The notes beneath the pieces were generated by a model, which was not told where the DNA came from, did no database searches, and saw nothing but the letters and a program-made list of their open reading frames with translations. A DNA stretch of 64,000 nucleotides, from assembly GCF_001429285.1 (NCBI RefSeq), contig NZ_LMJJ01000040.1:791031-855030 (forward strand). Reading direction: 5' to 3'. Source of the stretch: Ensifer sp. Root278. GTDB lineage: Bacteria; Pseudomonadota; Alphaproteobacteria; Rhizobiales; Rhizobiaceae. This document shows, in pieces, positions 20,153 to 30,265 of this stretch (position 1 is the stretch's first letter; each line of letters opens with the position of its first letter). Made by a program: the position numbers and the translations under genes.

Positions 20153-21217
20153 TCAGGCCCGCAGACCGCGCGTGATCGGCGGCTGGAACTCCGGCTGGCT
20201 GAGGCTCTGCAGCGTTTCCGGCGGTTGGCCGTCGATATGGCCGATGACCGCCTTTGCCAGTTCGCGACCGGCAACGCGGATGTCCTCGTACATGGTCATC
20301 ACCTCCGGGCGAAGCCAGCGCAGGAAGTCGCTCGGGGACTTCGAAACCATGTCGCAGTCTTCGCCGAGCTTCTTCTTGGCCATCTCCAGGCCGGCAATCA
20401 GCGCGATCGCACCGGAGCCGCTGCCCGAGATGATGCCGTCGGGCGCGTCCTCCGAGCGCATCAGCACCTCGAAGGCGTCGCGGATTTCGACCAGAGAATG
20501 GTCGATGTTGGTCTGATGGAAGCCGATTGCATCCGCCTGAAAGTCGCGCAGTCCCCGTTCGAAGCCGGCGCGCATATGCGAATAAAAGGTGAGATGCGGC
20601 GGCGGCTCGAGCAGCACCAGGCGCCGCCGGCCGCGCGCGACGAGCTTGCGCACCGCCTCATAGGCGAAGCGCTCGTTGTCGAAGTCGTGATAGGGGTGGA
20701 CGATGCCCATTTCGGTGCGGCCGTGGGTGACGAAAGGCAGGCCGCGCTCGGTCAGAAGTGCCACGCGCGGATCGTGCGGCTCGGTGCGCGAGATGATCAC
20801 GCCGTCGGCAGCGCCCGTGTCGAGGATGTAGCGGATCGGCGCCAGGGCATCCTTGACGGCGCTATAGGGGGTGACCACGAGGTGATAGGGCGTGCCCGCG
20901 AGGATCTCGGTGATGCCGACGACCATCGGGCTGGTGATGCCCATGATCTCTTCTTCCAGCGTCAATACGAGACTGATGACGTTGGTCTTGCCGGTTCTGA
21001 GCCGCACGCCGGCGCGGTTCGGCTGGTAGCCGATCTGCTTGGCGACGAGACGCACGCGTTCCTTGGTTTCCGCGCCGATATCGGGCGCATCCTTCAGCGC
21101 CCGGGAAACCGTGGTGATGCCGAGCCCGGTCATGAAGGCGATCGTCTTCAGCGTTGGCCGGCCGCCATCCGGCAGTGTTTGCGGCCTGTTTTTCGTCTTG
21201 CTGTCCATTGCCGTCAC
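20153..21217 (-). CDS. LacI-family transcriptional regulator of the mannoside locus
   Basis: 354 residues. An N-terminal LacI helix-turn-helix (RPTLKTIAFMTGLGITTVSRALKDAPDI) and hinge (AKQIGYQPNRAGVRLRTGKT) are followed by a periplasmic-binding-protein-like sensor domain (DGVIISRTEPHD, GSGSGAIALIAGLE). It is divergent from the sugar ABC transporter gene at 21729, and the shared 511-base region holds several operator-like palindromes. It is probably a repressor relieved by a sugar from that pathway. The start may instead be the ATG three codons in. Confidence 0.92.
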   Translation of the reverse strand: MTAMDSKTKNRPQTLPDGGRPTLKTIAFMTGLGITTVSRALKDAPDIGAETKERVRLVAKQIGYQPNRAGVRLRTGKTNVISLVLTLEEEIMGITSPMVVGITEILAGTPYHLVVTPYSAVKDALAPIRYILDTGAADGVIISRTEPHDPRVALLTERGLPFVTHGRTEMGIVHPYHDFDNERFAYEAVRKLVARGRRRLVLLEPPPHLTFYSHMRAGFERGLRDFQADAIGFHQTNIDHSLVEIRDAFEVLMRSEDAPDGIISGSGSGAIALIAGLEMAKKKLGEDCDMVSKSPSDFLRWLRPEVMTMYEDIRVAGRELAKAVIGHIDGQPPETLQSLSQPEFQPPITRGLRA

Positions 21218-21377
21218 CCGCCCACTCTCTGCCCGCGCGCCGCCAGTTTTGCCCGCCCGGCGGCGAAACGCGTCGGTTCAGCCCTGTCCACTGCTGCCTG
21301 CCGCGTCACTTTATCGCCTTATATACGAAAAGCAGCGAGCGGCTATCCTGCTTTGGACCGATAAAATTGCTTCAAAT

Positions 21378-21391
21378 CTGTAACGATACAG
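21378..21391. promoter_or_regulatory. LacI-type operator candidate, regulator-proximal
   Basis: CTGTAACGATACAG is a 14-base near-perfect palindrome. It lies 161 bases upstream of the lacI-type start and shares CTGTAACG with the site at 21702 when that is read on the other strand. The location suits autoregulation or looping. Confidence 0.55.
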
Positions 21392-21647
21392 TTGCGATGT
21401 CGAGCGTTTTCGTTGCTGCACTGCGGAAGATGAAGCGGTCTGGTTGAATCGCACCTTGGGGCGGGTGTCTTTTGCGCTTGCGAGACGATGATCTCCACAA
21501 CGGCGCAAGGCACTCGCTGAAGTTCTATAAATATCAGCTATATAAGCGAGTCTTCTGCAAGACGCGAAGGGGCAGGCGCCGGGCGCAAAGCGCTTTGGAC
21601 GTCCGCTGTCATCTGCACGCAATAGGTGTTTTCTAAGATTCTGTTTA

Positions 21648-21687
21648 AATCGATTGTGGTGGGTGTTGCGTCCTGTAATCGATTGCA
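21648..21687. promoter_or_regulatory. Paired AATCGATT palindromes
   Basis: AATCGATT occurs at 21648-21655 and again at 21677-21684, 29 bases apart. The second copy extends to TGTAATCGATTGCA (21674-21687), a LacI-like palindrome with one mismatch. They lie 42-81 bases before the binding-protein start. Confidence 0.45.
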
Positions 21688-21701
21688 TTAAGTTTTTTAC
21701 G

Positions 21702-21711
21702 GTAACGTTAC
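21702..21711. promoter_or_regulatory. LacI-type operator candidate, operon-proximal
   Basis: GTAACGTTAC is a perfect 10-base palindrome within GGTAACGTTACAGT. It ends 17 bases before the binding-protein ATG, just upstream of the GAGGGAGGAG ribosome-binding site, a typical repressor position. Confidence 0.6.
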
Positions 21712-21728
21712 AGTGAGGGAGGAGACTC

Positions 21729-22964
21729 ATGAAAATACGTTCTTTTGCAGCCATGCTCGCGACCGCGGTGGCCCTGCCACTCGGTGCGGCCAGTGCCGCC
21801 GATCTTGAAGTAACCCATTGGTGGACGTCCGGCGGCGAAGCGGCGGCGGTCGCCGAACTCGCCAAGGCCTTCGATGCGACGGGCAATCACTGGGTTGACG
21901 GCGCGATCGCCGGCTCCGGCGGCACCGCCCGCCCGATCATGATCAGCCGCATCACCGGTGGTGACCCGATGGGTGCCACGCAGTTCAACCACGGCCGCCA
22001 GGCTGAGGAGCTGGTTCAGGCCGGGCTCATGCGCGACCTGACCGATGTCGCGACCCGCGAGAAGTGGAAGGAGATCATCAAGCCGGCGAGCCTGCTCGAT
22101 TCCTGCACCATCGACGGCAAGATCTATTGTGCCCCGGTCAACATCCACTCCTGGCAGTGGCTGTGGCTCTCGAACGCCGCCTTCAAGACGGCCGGCGTCG
22201 ATGTGCCGAAGAACTGGGACGAGTTTGTTGCCGCCGCACCGGCGCTCGAAAAGGCCGGCATCGTGCCGCTCGCAGTCGGTGGCCAGCCCTGGCAGGCAGC
22301 CGGCGCCTTCGACGTGCTGATGGTGGCGATCGCCGGCAAGGACACGTTCCAGAAGGTCTTTGGCGACAAGGACGAGGAAGTGGCGGCCGGTCCTGAGATC
22401 GCCAAGGTCTTCAAGGCCGCTGACGACGCCCGCCGCATGTCCAAGGGCACCAATGTCCAGGACTGGAACCAGGCGACGAACATGGTCATCACCGGCAAGG
22501 CCGGCGGCCAGATCATGGGTGACTGGGCTCAAGGTGAATTCGCGCTTGCCGGCCAGAAAGCCGGAACGGATTACACCTGCCTTCCGGGTCTCGGCGTCAA
22601 CGAGATCATTTCGACCGGTGGCGACGCATTCTACTTCCCGCTGCTGAAGGACGAAGAAAAGTCCAAGGCGCAGGAGGCGTTGGCTTCGACGCTGCTCGAT
22701 CCGAAGACCCAGGTCGCCTTCAATCTCAAGAAGGGCTCGCTGCCGGTGCGTGGCGACGTCGACCTCGCAGCCGCCAACGACTGCATGAAGAAGGGCCTGG
22801 ACATCCTTGCCAAGGGCAATGTGATCCAGGGCACCGACCAGCTGCTTTCGGCCGACAGCCAGAAGCAGAAGGAGGACCTGTTCTCCGAATTCTTCGCCAA
22901 CTCGTCGATCACGCCGGAAGACGCGCAGAAGCGTTTCGCCGACATCATCGCGAACGCGGAGTAA
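21729..22964 (+). CDS. Sugar ABC transporter substrate-binding protein (CUT1 type)
   Basis: 411 residues. A signal peptide (MKIRSFAAMLATAVALPLGAA, then SAA) directs it to the periplasm. The mature start LEVTHWWTSGGEAAAV and the internal GTNVQDWNQA and GDWAQGEF segments are typical of carbohydrate uptake family 1 binding proteins. A strong GAGGGAGGAG ribosome site precedes the ATG. It is the first gene of the LacI-controlled operon with a GH2 beta-mannosidase downstream, so the ligand is probably a mannoside or manno-oligosaccharide; this is inferred from context. Confidence 0.92.
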   Translation: MKIRSFAAMLATAVALPLGAASAADLEVTHWWTSGGEAAAVAELAKAFDATGNHWVDGAIAGSGGTARPIMISRITGGDPMGATQFNHGRQAEELVQAGLMRDLTDVATREKWKEIIKPASLLDSCTIDGKIYCAPVNIHSWQWLWLSNAAFKTAGVDVPKNWDEFVAAAPALEKAGIVPLAVGGQPWQAAGAFDVLMVAIAGKDTFQKVFGDKDEEVAAGPEIAKVFKAADDARRMSKGTNVQDWNQATNMVITGKAGGQIMGDWAQGEFALAGQKAGTDYTCLPGLGVNEIISTGGDAFYFPLLKDEEKSKAQEALASTLLDPKTQVAFNLKKGSLPVRGDVDLAAANDCMKKGLDILAKGNVIQGTDQLLSADSQKQKEDLFSEFFANSSITPEDAQKRFADIIANAE

Positions 22965-23172
22965 CCGCAACTGCCTGATTGACCGGTCCCGCCGTAATGG
23001 CGTGGGCCGGCCAAGGCCTCCCTTTCGGCACGACGTGCCGACAGCCGCGCGTGCGTTCGCCTTCACGCGGCACTTAGGGAGCGGTTGTCGCCCTGATGCG
23101 GCACGACGTCGACGTTGATCGCGCGGCGCTGCCCATCGTCCGAAACCCATTGCAGTTCCGGAGGAACGAAAC

Positions 23173-24081
23173 ATGGCAGGCTACACACAAGGTTCGGGCC
23201 GACCGAACCAGTGGCTGCGGAACCTGAACGCGAAGATTGCCTCCGTCCCGATGATCCTGACGGCCGTGGTGATTTTCCTCGGCGGCACGATCTGGACGGT
23301 CGTCTATTCCTTCACCAATTCCAAGCTCTTGCCGCGGCTATCCTTCGTCGGCCTCGATCAGTACGAGCGCCTCTGGGACGCGCCGCGCTGGCTGGTCTCG
23401 GTGCAGAACCTGGCGATCTACGGCATCTTCTCGCTGATCTTCAGCCTGGTCATCGGCTTCGTGCTGGCGGCGCTGATGGACCAGAAGATCCGCTTCGAAA
23501 ACACCTTCCGCACCATCATGCTCTATCCCTTCGCCCTGTCCTTCATCGTGACGGGCCTGGTGTGGCAATGGCTGCTCAATCCGGAATTCGGCATCCAGTC
23601 TGTGGTGCGTTCGGCCGGCTGGGAGAGCTTCACCTTCGACCCGCTCTATAATGCCGACATCGTCATCTACGGCATCCTGATCGCCGCCCTCTGGCAGGGC
23701 ACCGGGCTCGTCATGTGCCTGATGCTTGCGGGGCTTCGCGGCATCGACGAGGACATCTGGAAGGCCGCGCGCGTCGACGGCATTCCGATGTGGAAGACCT
23801 ACATCTTCGTCGTCATCCCGATGATGCGCGGCGTCTTCATCACCACGCTGGTGATTATCGCGAGCGGCATCGTCAAGGTCTACGACCTTGTGGTGGCGCA
23901 GACGAGCGGCGGCCCCGGCATCGCGTCGGAAGTGCCGGCCAAGTACGTCTACGACTACATGTTCCAGGCGCAGAACCTCGGTCAGGGCTTCGCCGCCTCG
24001 ACCATGATGCTGATCACCGTCGCCATCATCATCGTGCCTTGGGCCTATCTGGAATTCGGGGGAGGGCGCAAGCATGTCTGA
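23173..24081 (+). CDS. Sugar ABC transporter permease 1 (MalF/UgpA type)
   Basis: 302 residues with six predicted membrane helices and the EAA loop that contacts the ATPase (EDIWKAARVDGIPMWKTYIFV). It belongs to the MalF-like half of CUT1 transporters. It follows the binding-protein gene after a 208-base gap that contains a GC-rich inverted repeat (GGTCCCGCC...GGCGTGGGCCGGCC). Such a gap often lowers downstream expression relative to the binding protein. It overlaps the next permease by eight bases. Confidence 0.92.
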   Translation: MAGYTQGSGRPNQWLRNLNAKIASVPMILTAVVIFLGGTIWTVVYSFTNSKLLPRLSFVGLDQYERLWDAPRWLVSVQNLAIYGIFSLIFSLVIGFVLAALMDQKIRFENTFRTIMLYPFALSFIVTGLVWQWLLNPEFGIQSVVRSAGWESFTFDPLYNADIVIYGILIAALWQGTGLVMCLMLAGLRGIDEDIWKAARVDGIPMWKTYIFVVIPMMRGVFITTLVIIASGIVKVYDLVVAQTSGGPGIASEVPAKYVYDYMFQAQNLGQGFAASTMMLITVAIIIVPWAYLEFGGGRKHV

Positions 24082-25024
24082 TATCGTTGCTTTCAATTCG
24101 GTGGCTGACGAAGCCGCACCCCAGGCGCAAGCCGACAGGGTTATCGCCGGCCCACGCGGTCGCAAACCCCGCCGGGCGCTGTCGGGCCGTAACATCATGA
24201 TCTACGGCACGCTGATCGTCGTGGCGCTCTACTACCTGCTGCCGCTCTATGTGATGGTCATGACCTCGCTCAAGGGCATGCCGGAAATCCGGCTCGGCAA
24301 CATCTTCGCGCCGCCGGTCGAAATTACCTTCGAGCCGTGGGCGAAGGCCTGGGCGAGTGCCTGCACCGGGCTTAACTGCGACGGCCTTTCGCGCGGCTTC
24401 TGGAACTCGGTGCGCATCACCGTTCCCTCGACGATCGTCTCGATCGCGATCGCCTCGGTCAACGGCTATGCGCTTGCCAACTGGCGCTTCAAGGGCGCGG
24501 AGCTGTTCTTCACGATCCTGATCGTCGGCGCCTTCATTCCCTATCAGGTGATGATCTACCCGATCGTCATCGTGCTCCGGGAAATGGGCATCTACGGCAC
24601 GCTGACCGGCCTCATCATCGTGCACACCATCTTCGGCATGCCGATCCTGACGCTGCTCTTCCGCAACTATTTCGCCGGCCTGCCGGAGGAACTGTTCAAG
24701 GCGGCGCGCGTCGATGGCGCCGGGTTCTGGACGATCTACTTCAGGATCATGCTGCCGATGTCGCTGCCGATCTTCGTCGTGGCGATGATCCTGCAGGTCA
24801 CCGGCATCTGGAACGACTTCCTGTTCGGCGTCGTGTTCACCCGGCCGGAATACTACCCGATGACGGTTCAGCTCAACAACATCGTCAACTCGGTCCAGGG
24901 CGTGAAGGAATACAACGTCAACATGGCGGCGACGATCCTGACGGGTGCCGTGCCGCTCTTCGTCTACTTCGTCTCCGGACGGCTTTTTGTTCGCGGCATC
25001 GCCGCCGGCGCAGTGAAAGGGTAA
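24074..25024 (+). CDS. Sugar ABC transporter permease 2 (MalG type)
   Basis: 316 residues with six membrane helices after a charged N-terminal tail of about 45 residues. The EAA loop reads EELFKAARVDGAGFWTIYFRI. The C-terminus LFVRGIAAGAVKG is standard for MalG-like CUT1 permeases. It overlaps permease 1 and ends four bases before the ATPase gene. Confidence 0.92.
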   Translation: MSDIVAFNSVADEAAPQAQADRVIAGPRGRKPRRALSGRNIMIYGTLIVVALYYLLPLYVMVMTSLKGMPEIRLGNIFAPPVEITFEPWAKAWASACTGLNCDGLSRGFWNSVRITVPSTIVSIAIASVNGYALANWRFKGAELFFTILIVGAFIPYQVMIYPIVIVLREMGIYGTLTGLIIVHTIFGMPILTLLFRNYFAGLPEELFKAARVDGAGFWTIYFRIMLPMSLPIFVVAMILQVTGIWNDFLFGVVFTRPEYYPMTVQLNNIVNSVQGVKEYNVNMAATILTGAVPLFVYFVSGRLFVRGIAAGAVKG

Positions 25025-25028
25025 GGAC

Positions 25029-26123
25029 ATGCAAAACGTCAGCGTATCGGTCAAAGACCTGTCGTTGAGCTTCGGTGCCGTCACTGTGCTCGACACGCTC
25101 AACCTCGACATCAAGGACGGCGAGTTCCTGGTGCTACTCGGCTCGTCCGGCTGCGGCAAGTCGACCCTGCTCAACTGCATCGCCGGTCTACTCGATGTCA
25201 GCGACGGGCAGATCTTCATCAAAAACAAGAACGTCACCTGGGAGGAGCCCAAGGACCGCGGCATCGGCATGGTGTTCCAGTCCTACGCGCTCTATCCGCA
25301 GATGTCGGTGGAGAAGAACCTCTCCTTCGGCCTGCAGGTCGCAAAGGTCCCGAAGGAGGAGATCGACAAACGTGTGCGCCGCGCCTCCGAGATCTTGCAG
25401 ATCCAGCCGCTCCTGAAGCGCAAACCGTCTGAGCTTTCCGGTGGCCAGCGCCAGCGGGTGGCGATCGGCCGGGCGCTGGTGCGCGATGTCGACGTGTTCC
25501 TCTTCGACGAGCCGCTTTCCAACCTCGACGCCAAGCTGCGCTCGGAGCTGCGCGTCGAGATCAAGAGGCTGCACCAGTCGCTGAAGAACACGATGATCTA
25601 CGTCACCCACGACCAGATCGAGGCGCTGACGCTCGCCGATCGTATTGCTGTCATGAAGAGCGGCGTGATCCAGCAGCTGGCCGACCCGATGACGATCTAC
25701 AACGCCCCGGAAAACCTGTTCGTCGCCGGCTTCATCGGTTCGCCGTCGATGAACTTCTTCCGCGGCGAGCTGCAGCTTCGCGACCAGCGCGCCTACGTCC
25801 ACGCCAACGGCGTCGACTTCGACGTGTCCGCCTATCCGTCGCGGGCACCCCTGGTGCACGGGCAGAAGGTTGTCCTCGGCCTCAGGCCCGAACATGTGCG
25901 CGTCGACGAGGCGGCAAGCGGGGCCGCGGCCTCGCATCGCGCGGTCGTCGATATCGAGGAGCCGATGGGCGCCGACAACCTGTTGTGGCTGAAGCTTGCC
26001 GGGCAGTCGATGTCCGTGCGCATCGCCGGCCAGCGGCGCTATGCGCCTGGCACGGCGGTCACCCTCTCCTTCGACATGGCGGTTGCCTCGATCTTCGATG
26101 CGACGAGCGAAAACCGGCTCTAG
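25029..26123 (+). CDS. Sugar ABC transporter ATPase (MalK/UgpC type)
   Basis: 364 residues. The nucleotide-binding domain has Walker [10 protein letters not shown], signature [18 protein letters not shown] and Walker [13 protein letters not shown], with switch histidine in [17 protein letters not shown]-terminal MalK-type regulatory domain (about residues 240-364, including GLRPEHVRV) confirms the CUT1 class. It energises uptake by the two permeases. A 47-base hairpin element follows its stop codon directly. Confidence 0.94.
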   Translation: MQNVSVSVKDLSLSFGAVTVLDTLNLDIKDGEFLVLLGSSGCGKSTLLNCIAGLLDVSDGQIFIKNKNVTWEEPKDRGIGMVFQSYALYPQMSVEKNLSFGLQVAKVPKEEIDKRVRRASEILQIQPLLKRKPSELSGGQRQRVAIGRALVRDVDVFLFDEPLSNLDAKLRSELRVEIKRLHQSLKNTMIYVTHDQIEALTLADRIAVMKSGVIQQLADPMTIYNAPENLFVAGFIGSPSMNFFRGELQLRDQRAYVHANGVDFDVSAYPSRAPLVHGQKVVLGLRPEHVRVDEAASGAAASHRAVVDIEEPMGADNLLWLKLAGQSMSVRIAGQRRYAPGTAVTLSFDMAVASIFDATSENRL

Positions 26124-26124
26124 C

Positions 26125-26171
26125 CGCATATCGCGCAAAAGTGTGAAGTGGTTTTGCGGAAACGATATGCG
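26125..26171. repeat. Hairpin-family member 3, inside the mannoside operon
   Basis: Arms CGCATATCG (26125-26133) and CGATATGCG (26163-26171) form a perfect 9-base stem with a 29-base loop containing CAAAAGTGTGAAGTGGTTTTG. It begins one base after the ATPase stop and lies about 100 bases before the beta-mannosidase start. The loop matches the two elements near gnd. Confidence 0.65.
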
Positions 26172-26271
26172 CGGAAGTAAAGAAATAAGGAGATGCCGGG
26201 CAGGGACCTCTGTCCGGCACCTCCCGGCAATGACAGCGCCGGCGTCGCCGGTCGATCGATGGAATACAACA

Positions 26272-28746
26272 ATGCTCTCTGAGGACTACACCCGAACCGC
26301 CATCCGTCTCGACCTTTCGGGGGACTGGCAACTCAGTTCCGCCGACAGCAACCATGCTCTGACCATTGCGTTGCCGGGCGACGTGCACTCGGCCTTGCAG
26401 AAAGCGGGCGCGATCGAAGACCCCTATGTTGGCCGCAACGAGAACGACGTTCAATGGGTGGCACACAAGGACTGGGTGATCGAGCGCACGGTCTCCGTGG
26501 CTGCCGACGACCTCGCGGGATACTGGTATCTCGACCTCGAGAGCTTGGACACGGTCGCCTCGGTCTTCGTCAACGACACGCTGGTGCTCGAAGCGGAGAA
26601 CTGCTTCCGCCGCTACAGGCCGGAGGTCTCGCGCGCGATCGTCGCCGGCGAAAACCGCATCCGCATCGTGCTGCATTCCTCGATTTCCGAAGGCGCGCGC
26701 CGGCAGGCCGAGCAACCCTTCTACGTGCCTTACCATCCCGGCAATTCGCCGATCGCCAATGGCAACATGCTGAGGAAGCCCCAGTGCCACTTCGGTTGGG
26801 ACTGGAACCTCGCGATCGCGCCGCTCGGCGTCTACGGCGAGATTGCTCTCTGCCGGCTGGAGATCGCCCGCATCGAGCATGTGACGACCAAGCAGGTCTG
26901 GCTTGAGGACGGTTCGGTCGATCTCGTGGTGACGGTGACCTTGTTTGCCGACGCGCCCGGCATCGTGCCCATACATTTTTCGCTCGACGAGGACCGCGAA
27001 CGGCTGGACTGCGCCGTCGGCAAAGGCGAGACGCGCATCACCCATGTCTTCACCGTGACCAGGCCGAAGCGCTGGTGGCCGGCGGGTAGCGGCGAGCAGC
27101 ACCTGTCGCGCCTGACAGTGGACCTGCCGCAGGAGCAGGTGAGCCGCCAGATCGGATTCCGCGCGATCGAGCTGCTGACCGACAAGGACGAGGCTGGCAG
27201 CCGCTTTGCCTTCCGCGTCAACGGCCGCGAGATCTTCTGCAAGGGTGCCAACTGGATCCCGGCCGATGCGCTGATGTCACGGGTGACGCCAGAGGGCGTC
27301 GAGGATCTGCTGACCTCGGCAGTGGACGCCAACATGAACATGATCCGGGTCTGGGGCGGCGGCTTCTACGAGCCGGACTGGTTCTACGATCTCTGCGACC
27401 GGCTCGGGCTCATGGTCTGGCAGGACTTCATGTTTGCCTGCAACCTCTATCCCTCGACCCCGGATTTCCTGGAGAATGTCGCGGCAGAGGTGGATTATCA
27501 GGCAAAGCGCCTGTCGTCGCATCCATCGATCACGGTCTGGTGCGGCGACAACGAGTTGGTCGGCGCGCTCACCTGGTTCGACGAACCGCGCAAGGATCGC
27601 GACCGCTATCTCGTTTCCTATGACCGGCTGAACCGCACGATCGAGGTGGCGCTGAAAGCGGCACTTCCCGAAGCGATCTGGTGGCCGTCGAGCCCGGCGT
27701 CCGGCTATCTCGATTTCGGCGATGCCTGGCATGCCGATGGTTCCGGCGACATGCACTACTGGTCGGTCTGGCACGAGAACAAGTCCTTCGACAATTACCG
27801 CACCGTGCGCCCGCGTTTCTGCTCGGAGTTCGGCTTCCAGTCCTATACGTCGATGCCGGTCATCCGGCAGTTTGCGGCGGAGAAGGACCTCAACATCGCG
27901 TCGCCTGTGATCGAGAGCCACCAGAAGAATGTCGGCGGCAATGAGCGCATCGCCGGCACGATGTTCCGATATTTCCGCTTCCCCAAGGATTTCCCGGCTT
28001 TCGTTTATCTCAGCCAGGTCCAGCAGGGGCTGGCGATCCGCACGGCCGTCGACTATTGGCGCTCGCTAAAACCCCATTGCATGGGCACGCTCTACTGGCA
28101 GCTCAACGACACCTGGCCGGTCGCCTCCTGGTCGAGCCTCGACTATGGTGGCAGCTGGAAGGCGATGCACTATATGGTCCGCCGGTTCTTCCAGCCGGTT
28201 TCGGTCGCGGCCATCCCATCGGCGGATGGCAGAGAGATCGCCTTCTCGATGGTCAACGATACGGCGGAGCCGGTGACGGTCGAGCTTCAGACCTTCCTGG
28301 TTTCGCTCGATGGCAAGCGCACGCCGCTGACGGCGGCCGCCGGCACCTGCAGCCCGGATCGCGCGGCGACCCTGGTGACGCTTGCGGCTTCCGATATTCC
28401 GGCGGATCACCTGTTGTTCTGGTCGTTCGATGCATCGAACGGCATGCGCGGCGAGGGGCACCACGCCAACGGCACCTACAAGGCACTCGACCTGCAACCG
28501 TCCGGTTTGACACTCGATGTGGCGCCGGCGGGCGAAGGCGCTTTCGACGTCAGCGTCAAGGCAAGCGGCCTGGCGCTGCATGTGATGATCGAGGCCGATG
28601 TCGCCGGCCGATACTCCGACAATGCCTTTGATCTGCTGGCCGGGGAAACCAAGCTTGTCCGCTTCACGCCGAAGGTGCCGCTCGCCGCAGGCGAGCTTCC
28701 GCGCTTTGCCGTCTTCGATCTCGAATCCTGCCAGGGGAAGGGTTGA
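26272..28746 (+). CDS. Beta-mannosidase, glycoside hydrolase family 2, cytoplasmic
   Basis: 824 residues from the ATG at 26272; the open frame upstream is not needed for the fold. It hydrolyses terminal beta-D-mannose from the non-reducing end of mannosides. The GH2 order is visible: sugar-binding jelly roll (FSGDWQL-like start, [16 protein letters not shown]), Ig-like domain, and catalytic TIM barrel. Motifs are [17 protein letters not shown] and [20 protein letters not shown]. The proton donor is Glu428 (WCGDNE) and the nucleophile Glu519 (CSEFGF). No signal peptide is present, so it works on sugars imported by the adjacent transporter. Confidence 0.93.
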   Translation: MLSEDYTRTAIRLDLSGDWQLSSADSNHALTIALPGDVHSALQKAGAIEDPYVGRNENDVQWVAHKDWVIERTVSVAADDLAGYWYLDLESLDTVASVFVNDTLVLEAENCFRRYRPEVSRAIVAGENRIRIVLHSSISEGARRQAEQPFYVPYHPGNSPIANGNMLRKPQCHFGWDWNLAIAPLGVYGEIALCRLEIARIEHVTTKQVWLEDGSVDLVVTVTLFADAPGIVPIHFSLDEDRERLDCAVGKGETRITHVFTVTRPKRWWPAGSGEQHLSRLTVDLPQEQVSRQIGFRAIELLTDKDEAGSRFAFRVNGREIFCKGANWIPADALMSRVTPEGVEDLLTSAVDANMNMIRVWGGGFYEPDWFYDLCDRLGLMVWQDFMFACNLYPSTPDFLENVAAEVDYQAKRLSSHPSITVWCGDNELVGALTWFDEPRKDRDRYLVSYDRLNRTIEVALKAALPEAIWWPSSPASGYLDFGDAWHADGSGDMHYWSVWHENKSFDNYRTVRPRFCSEFGFQSYTSMPVIRQFAAEKDLNIASPVIESHQKNVGGNERIAGTMFRYFRFPKDFPAFVYLSQVQQGLAIRTAVDYWRSLKPHCMGTLYWQLNDTWPVASWSSLDYGGSWKAMHYMVRRFFQPVSVAAIPSADGREIAFSMVNDTAEPVTVELQTFLVSLDGKRTPLTAAAGTCSPDRAATLVTLAASDIPADHLLFWSFDASNGMRGEGHHANGTYKALDLQPSGLTLDVAPAGEGAFDVSVKASGLALHVMIEADVAGRYSDNAFDLLAGETKLVRFTPKVPLAAGELPRFAVFDLESCQGKG

Positions 28747-28751
28747 TCGCC

Positions 28752-29441
28752 ATGAAACGCAGCCACGTCAACGGTATCATCGCCGAGAGCGATGCCTTCA
28801 TGACGAGCTTCGGCTTCACGCTGCCGCCTTTTGCCTATTGGTCGCCGGAGCAGTTGAAGTCGCACGTTGCATCGGACAGCCCGACGATCTTCGAGGCCCG
28901 CCTCGGCTGGGACATTACCGACTACGGCAAGGGCCGCTTCGACCAGTTCGGGTTGGTGCTCTTCACACTGCGCAACGGCAATGCCGCCAATCTGAAAACC
29001 GGTCACGGCATGGTCTATGCCGAAAAGCTGATGATTACCGCCAAGGACCAGGTCAATCCGCTGCACCGCCATGCGGTGAAGACAGAGGACATCATCAATC
29101 GTGGCGGCGGGTCGCTGGTGCTGCAGATGTACAATTCGAAGCCTGACGGCAGCGTCGACGAGGAGAGCGACGTGGTCGTCGCTACCGATGCACGGCTACG
29201 CACGCTGAAAGCCGGCGAACTGCTGAAGCTCAAGGCAGGCGAAAGCGTCACGCTTCTGCCCGGCAACTGGCACGCCTTCTGGGCCGAAGGCGCCGATGTG
29301 CTGATGGGCGAGGTTTCGACCGTCAACGACGATCTCACTGACAACTATTTCCGCGAGCCCGTCGGTCGCTTCTCGGCGATCGAGGCGGACGCGGCACCCA
29401 CCCACCTGCTGGTGTCGGACTACGACACCTGGCTGAAGTGA
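28752..29441 (+). CDS. D-lyxose/D-mannose isomerase family protein (cupin fold)
   Basis: 229 residues beginning five bases after the mannosidase stop. It resembles the D-lyxose ketol-isomerase family, whose members also interconvert D-mannose and D-fructose. The metal-binding cupin pattern is seen as NPLHRHAVKTEDI, then ESVTLLPGNWHAFW and GEVSTVNDDLTDNYF. Converting mannose released by the mannosidase into fructose would link the operon to central metabolism. The family is recognised with fair confidence; the exact substrate is inferred from context. Confidence 0.8.
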   Translation: MKRSHVNGIIAESDAFMTSFGFTLPPFAYWSPEQLKSHVASDSPTIFEARLGWDITDYGKGRFDQFGLVLFTLRNGNAANLKTGHGMVYAEKLMITAKDQVNPLHRHAVKTEDIINRGGGSLVLQMYNSKPDGSVDEESDVVVATDARLRTLKAGELLKLKAGESVTLLPGNWHAFWAEGADVLMGEVSTVNDDLTDNYFREPVGRFSAIEADAAPTHLLVSDYDTWLK

Positions 29442-29488
29442 TCTCAACACAATCCCAAGACCCCCAGGACGAAATCGAGGAGGATTTC

Positions 29489-30250
29489 ATGAAGGACGTC
29501 AGTTTCCAGCTTTATAGCGCCCGTAATTTCCCGCCTTTCGCCAATGTGCTCGAAGCGCTCGGGCAGGCCGGCTATAGCCAGGTCGAAGGTTATGGCGCGC
29601 TCTATGCGGCGCTCAGCGACGCCGAGATCGCCAGCTTCAAGGAAGGGCTCGACAGCAATGGTCTCGCCATGCCGACGGCGCACTTTGGCCTGGACATGCT
29701 CGAAAGCGATCCGGCCCGCGTGCTCGAAATCGCCAAGGCGCTCGGCATCAAGGCGATCTATTGCCCCTACCTGATGCCCGACCAGCGCCCGACGGATGCC
29801 GCCGGCTGGCGTGCCTTCGGCGAGCGGCTGCAGAAGGCCGGCAAGCCCTATCGCGACGCCGGGCTGATCTTTGGCTGGCACAACCACGACTTCGAGTTCT
29901 TTGCTCTTCCGGACGGCAGCATCCCGCAGGACCTGATCTTTGCAGGCGGACCGGAACTTTCCTGGGAAGCCGACATCGCCTGGATCATCCGCGGCGGCGC
30001 CGACCCGATCGCCTGGATCAAGAAATACGGCGACCGCATCACCGCCGTGCATGTGAAGGACATCGCGCCGACGGGCGAGAAGAAGGACGAGGACGGTTGG
30101 GCCGATGTCGGCGAGGGTACCGTCGACTGGAAGGGCCTGTTTGCGGCGCTTTCCGGCACCAAGGCCCGCTACTTCATCGCCGAGCACGACAATCCGAGCG
30201 ATTTCAAGCGCTTCGCCAAGCGCTCGCTCGCCTCCATCCAATCCTATTGA
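29489..30250 (+). CDS. Sugar phosphate isomerase/epimerase-like TIM-barrel protein
   Basis: 253 residues, start at ATG 29489 behind GAGGAGGATT. The fold is that of the xylose isomerase/AP endonuclease 2-like superfamily: VSFQLYSARNFPPF, the metal-site segments FGWHNHDFEF and VHVKDIAP, and a C-terminal FIAEHDNP glutamate/histidine. Members epimerise or isomerise sugars, or cleave 3-keto-glycosides. Its neighbour is a Gfo/Idh/MocA oxidoreductase, a frequent partner in oxidative sugar pathways. The exact reaction is unknown. Confidence 0.82.
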   Translation: MKDVSFQLYSARNFPPFANVLEALGQAGYSQVEGYGALYAALSDAEIASFKEGLDSNGLAMPTAHFGLDMLESDPARVLEIAKALGIKAIYCPYLMPDQRPTDAAGWRAFGERLQKAGKPYRDAGLIFGWHNHDFEFFALPDGSIPQDLIFAGGPELSWEADIAWIIRGGADPIAWIKKYGDRITAVHVKDIAPTGEKKDEDGWADVGEGTVDWKGLFAALSGTKARYFIAEHDNPSDFKRFAKRSLASIQSY

Positions 30251-30265
30251 GAAGCAGGTTCATCC

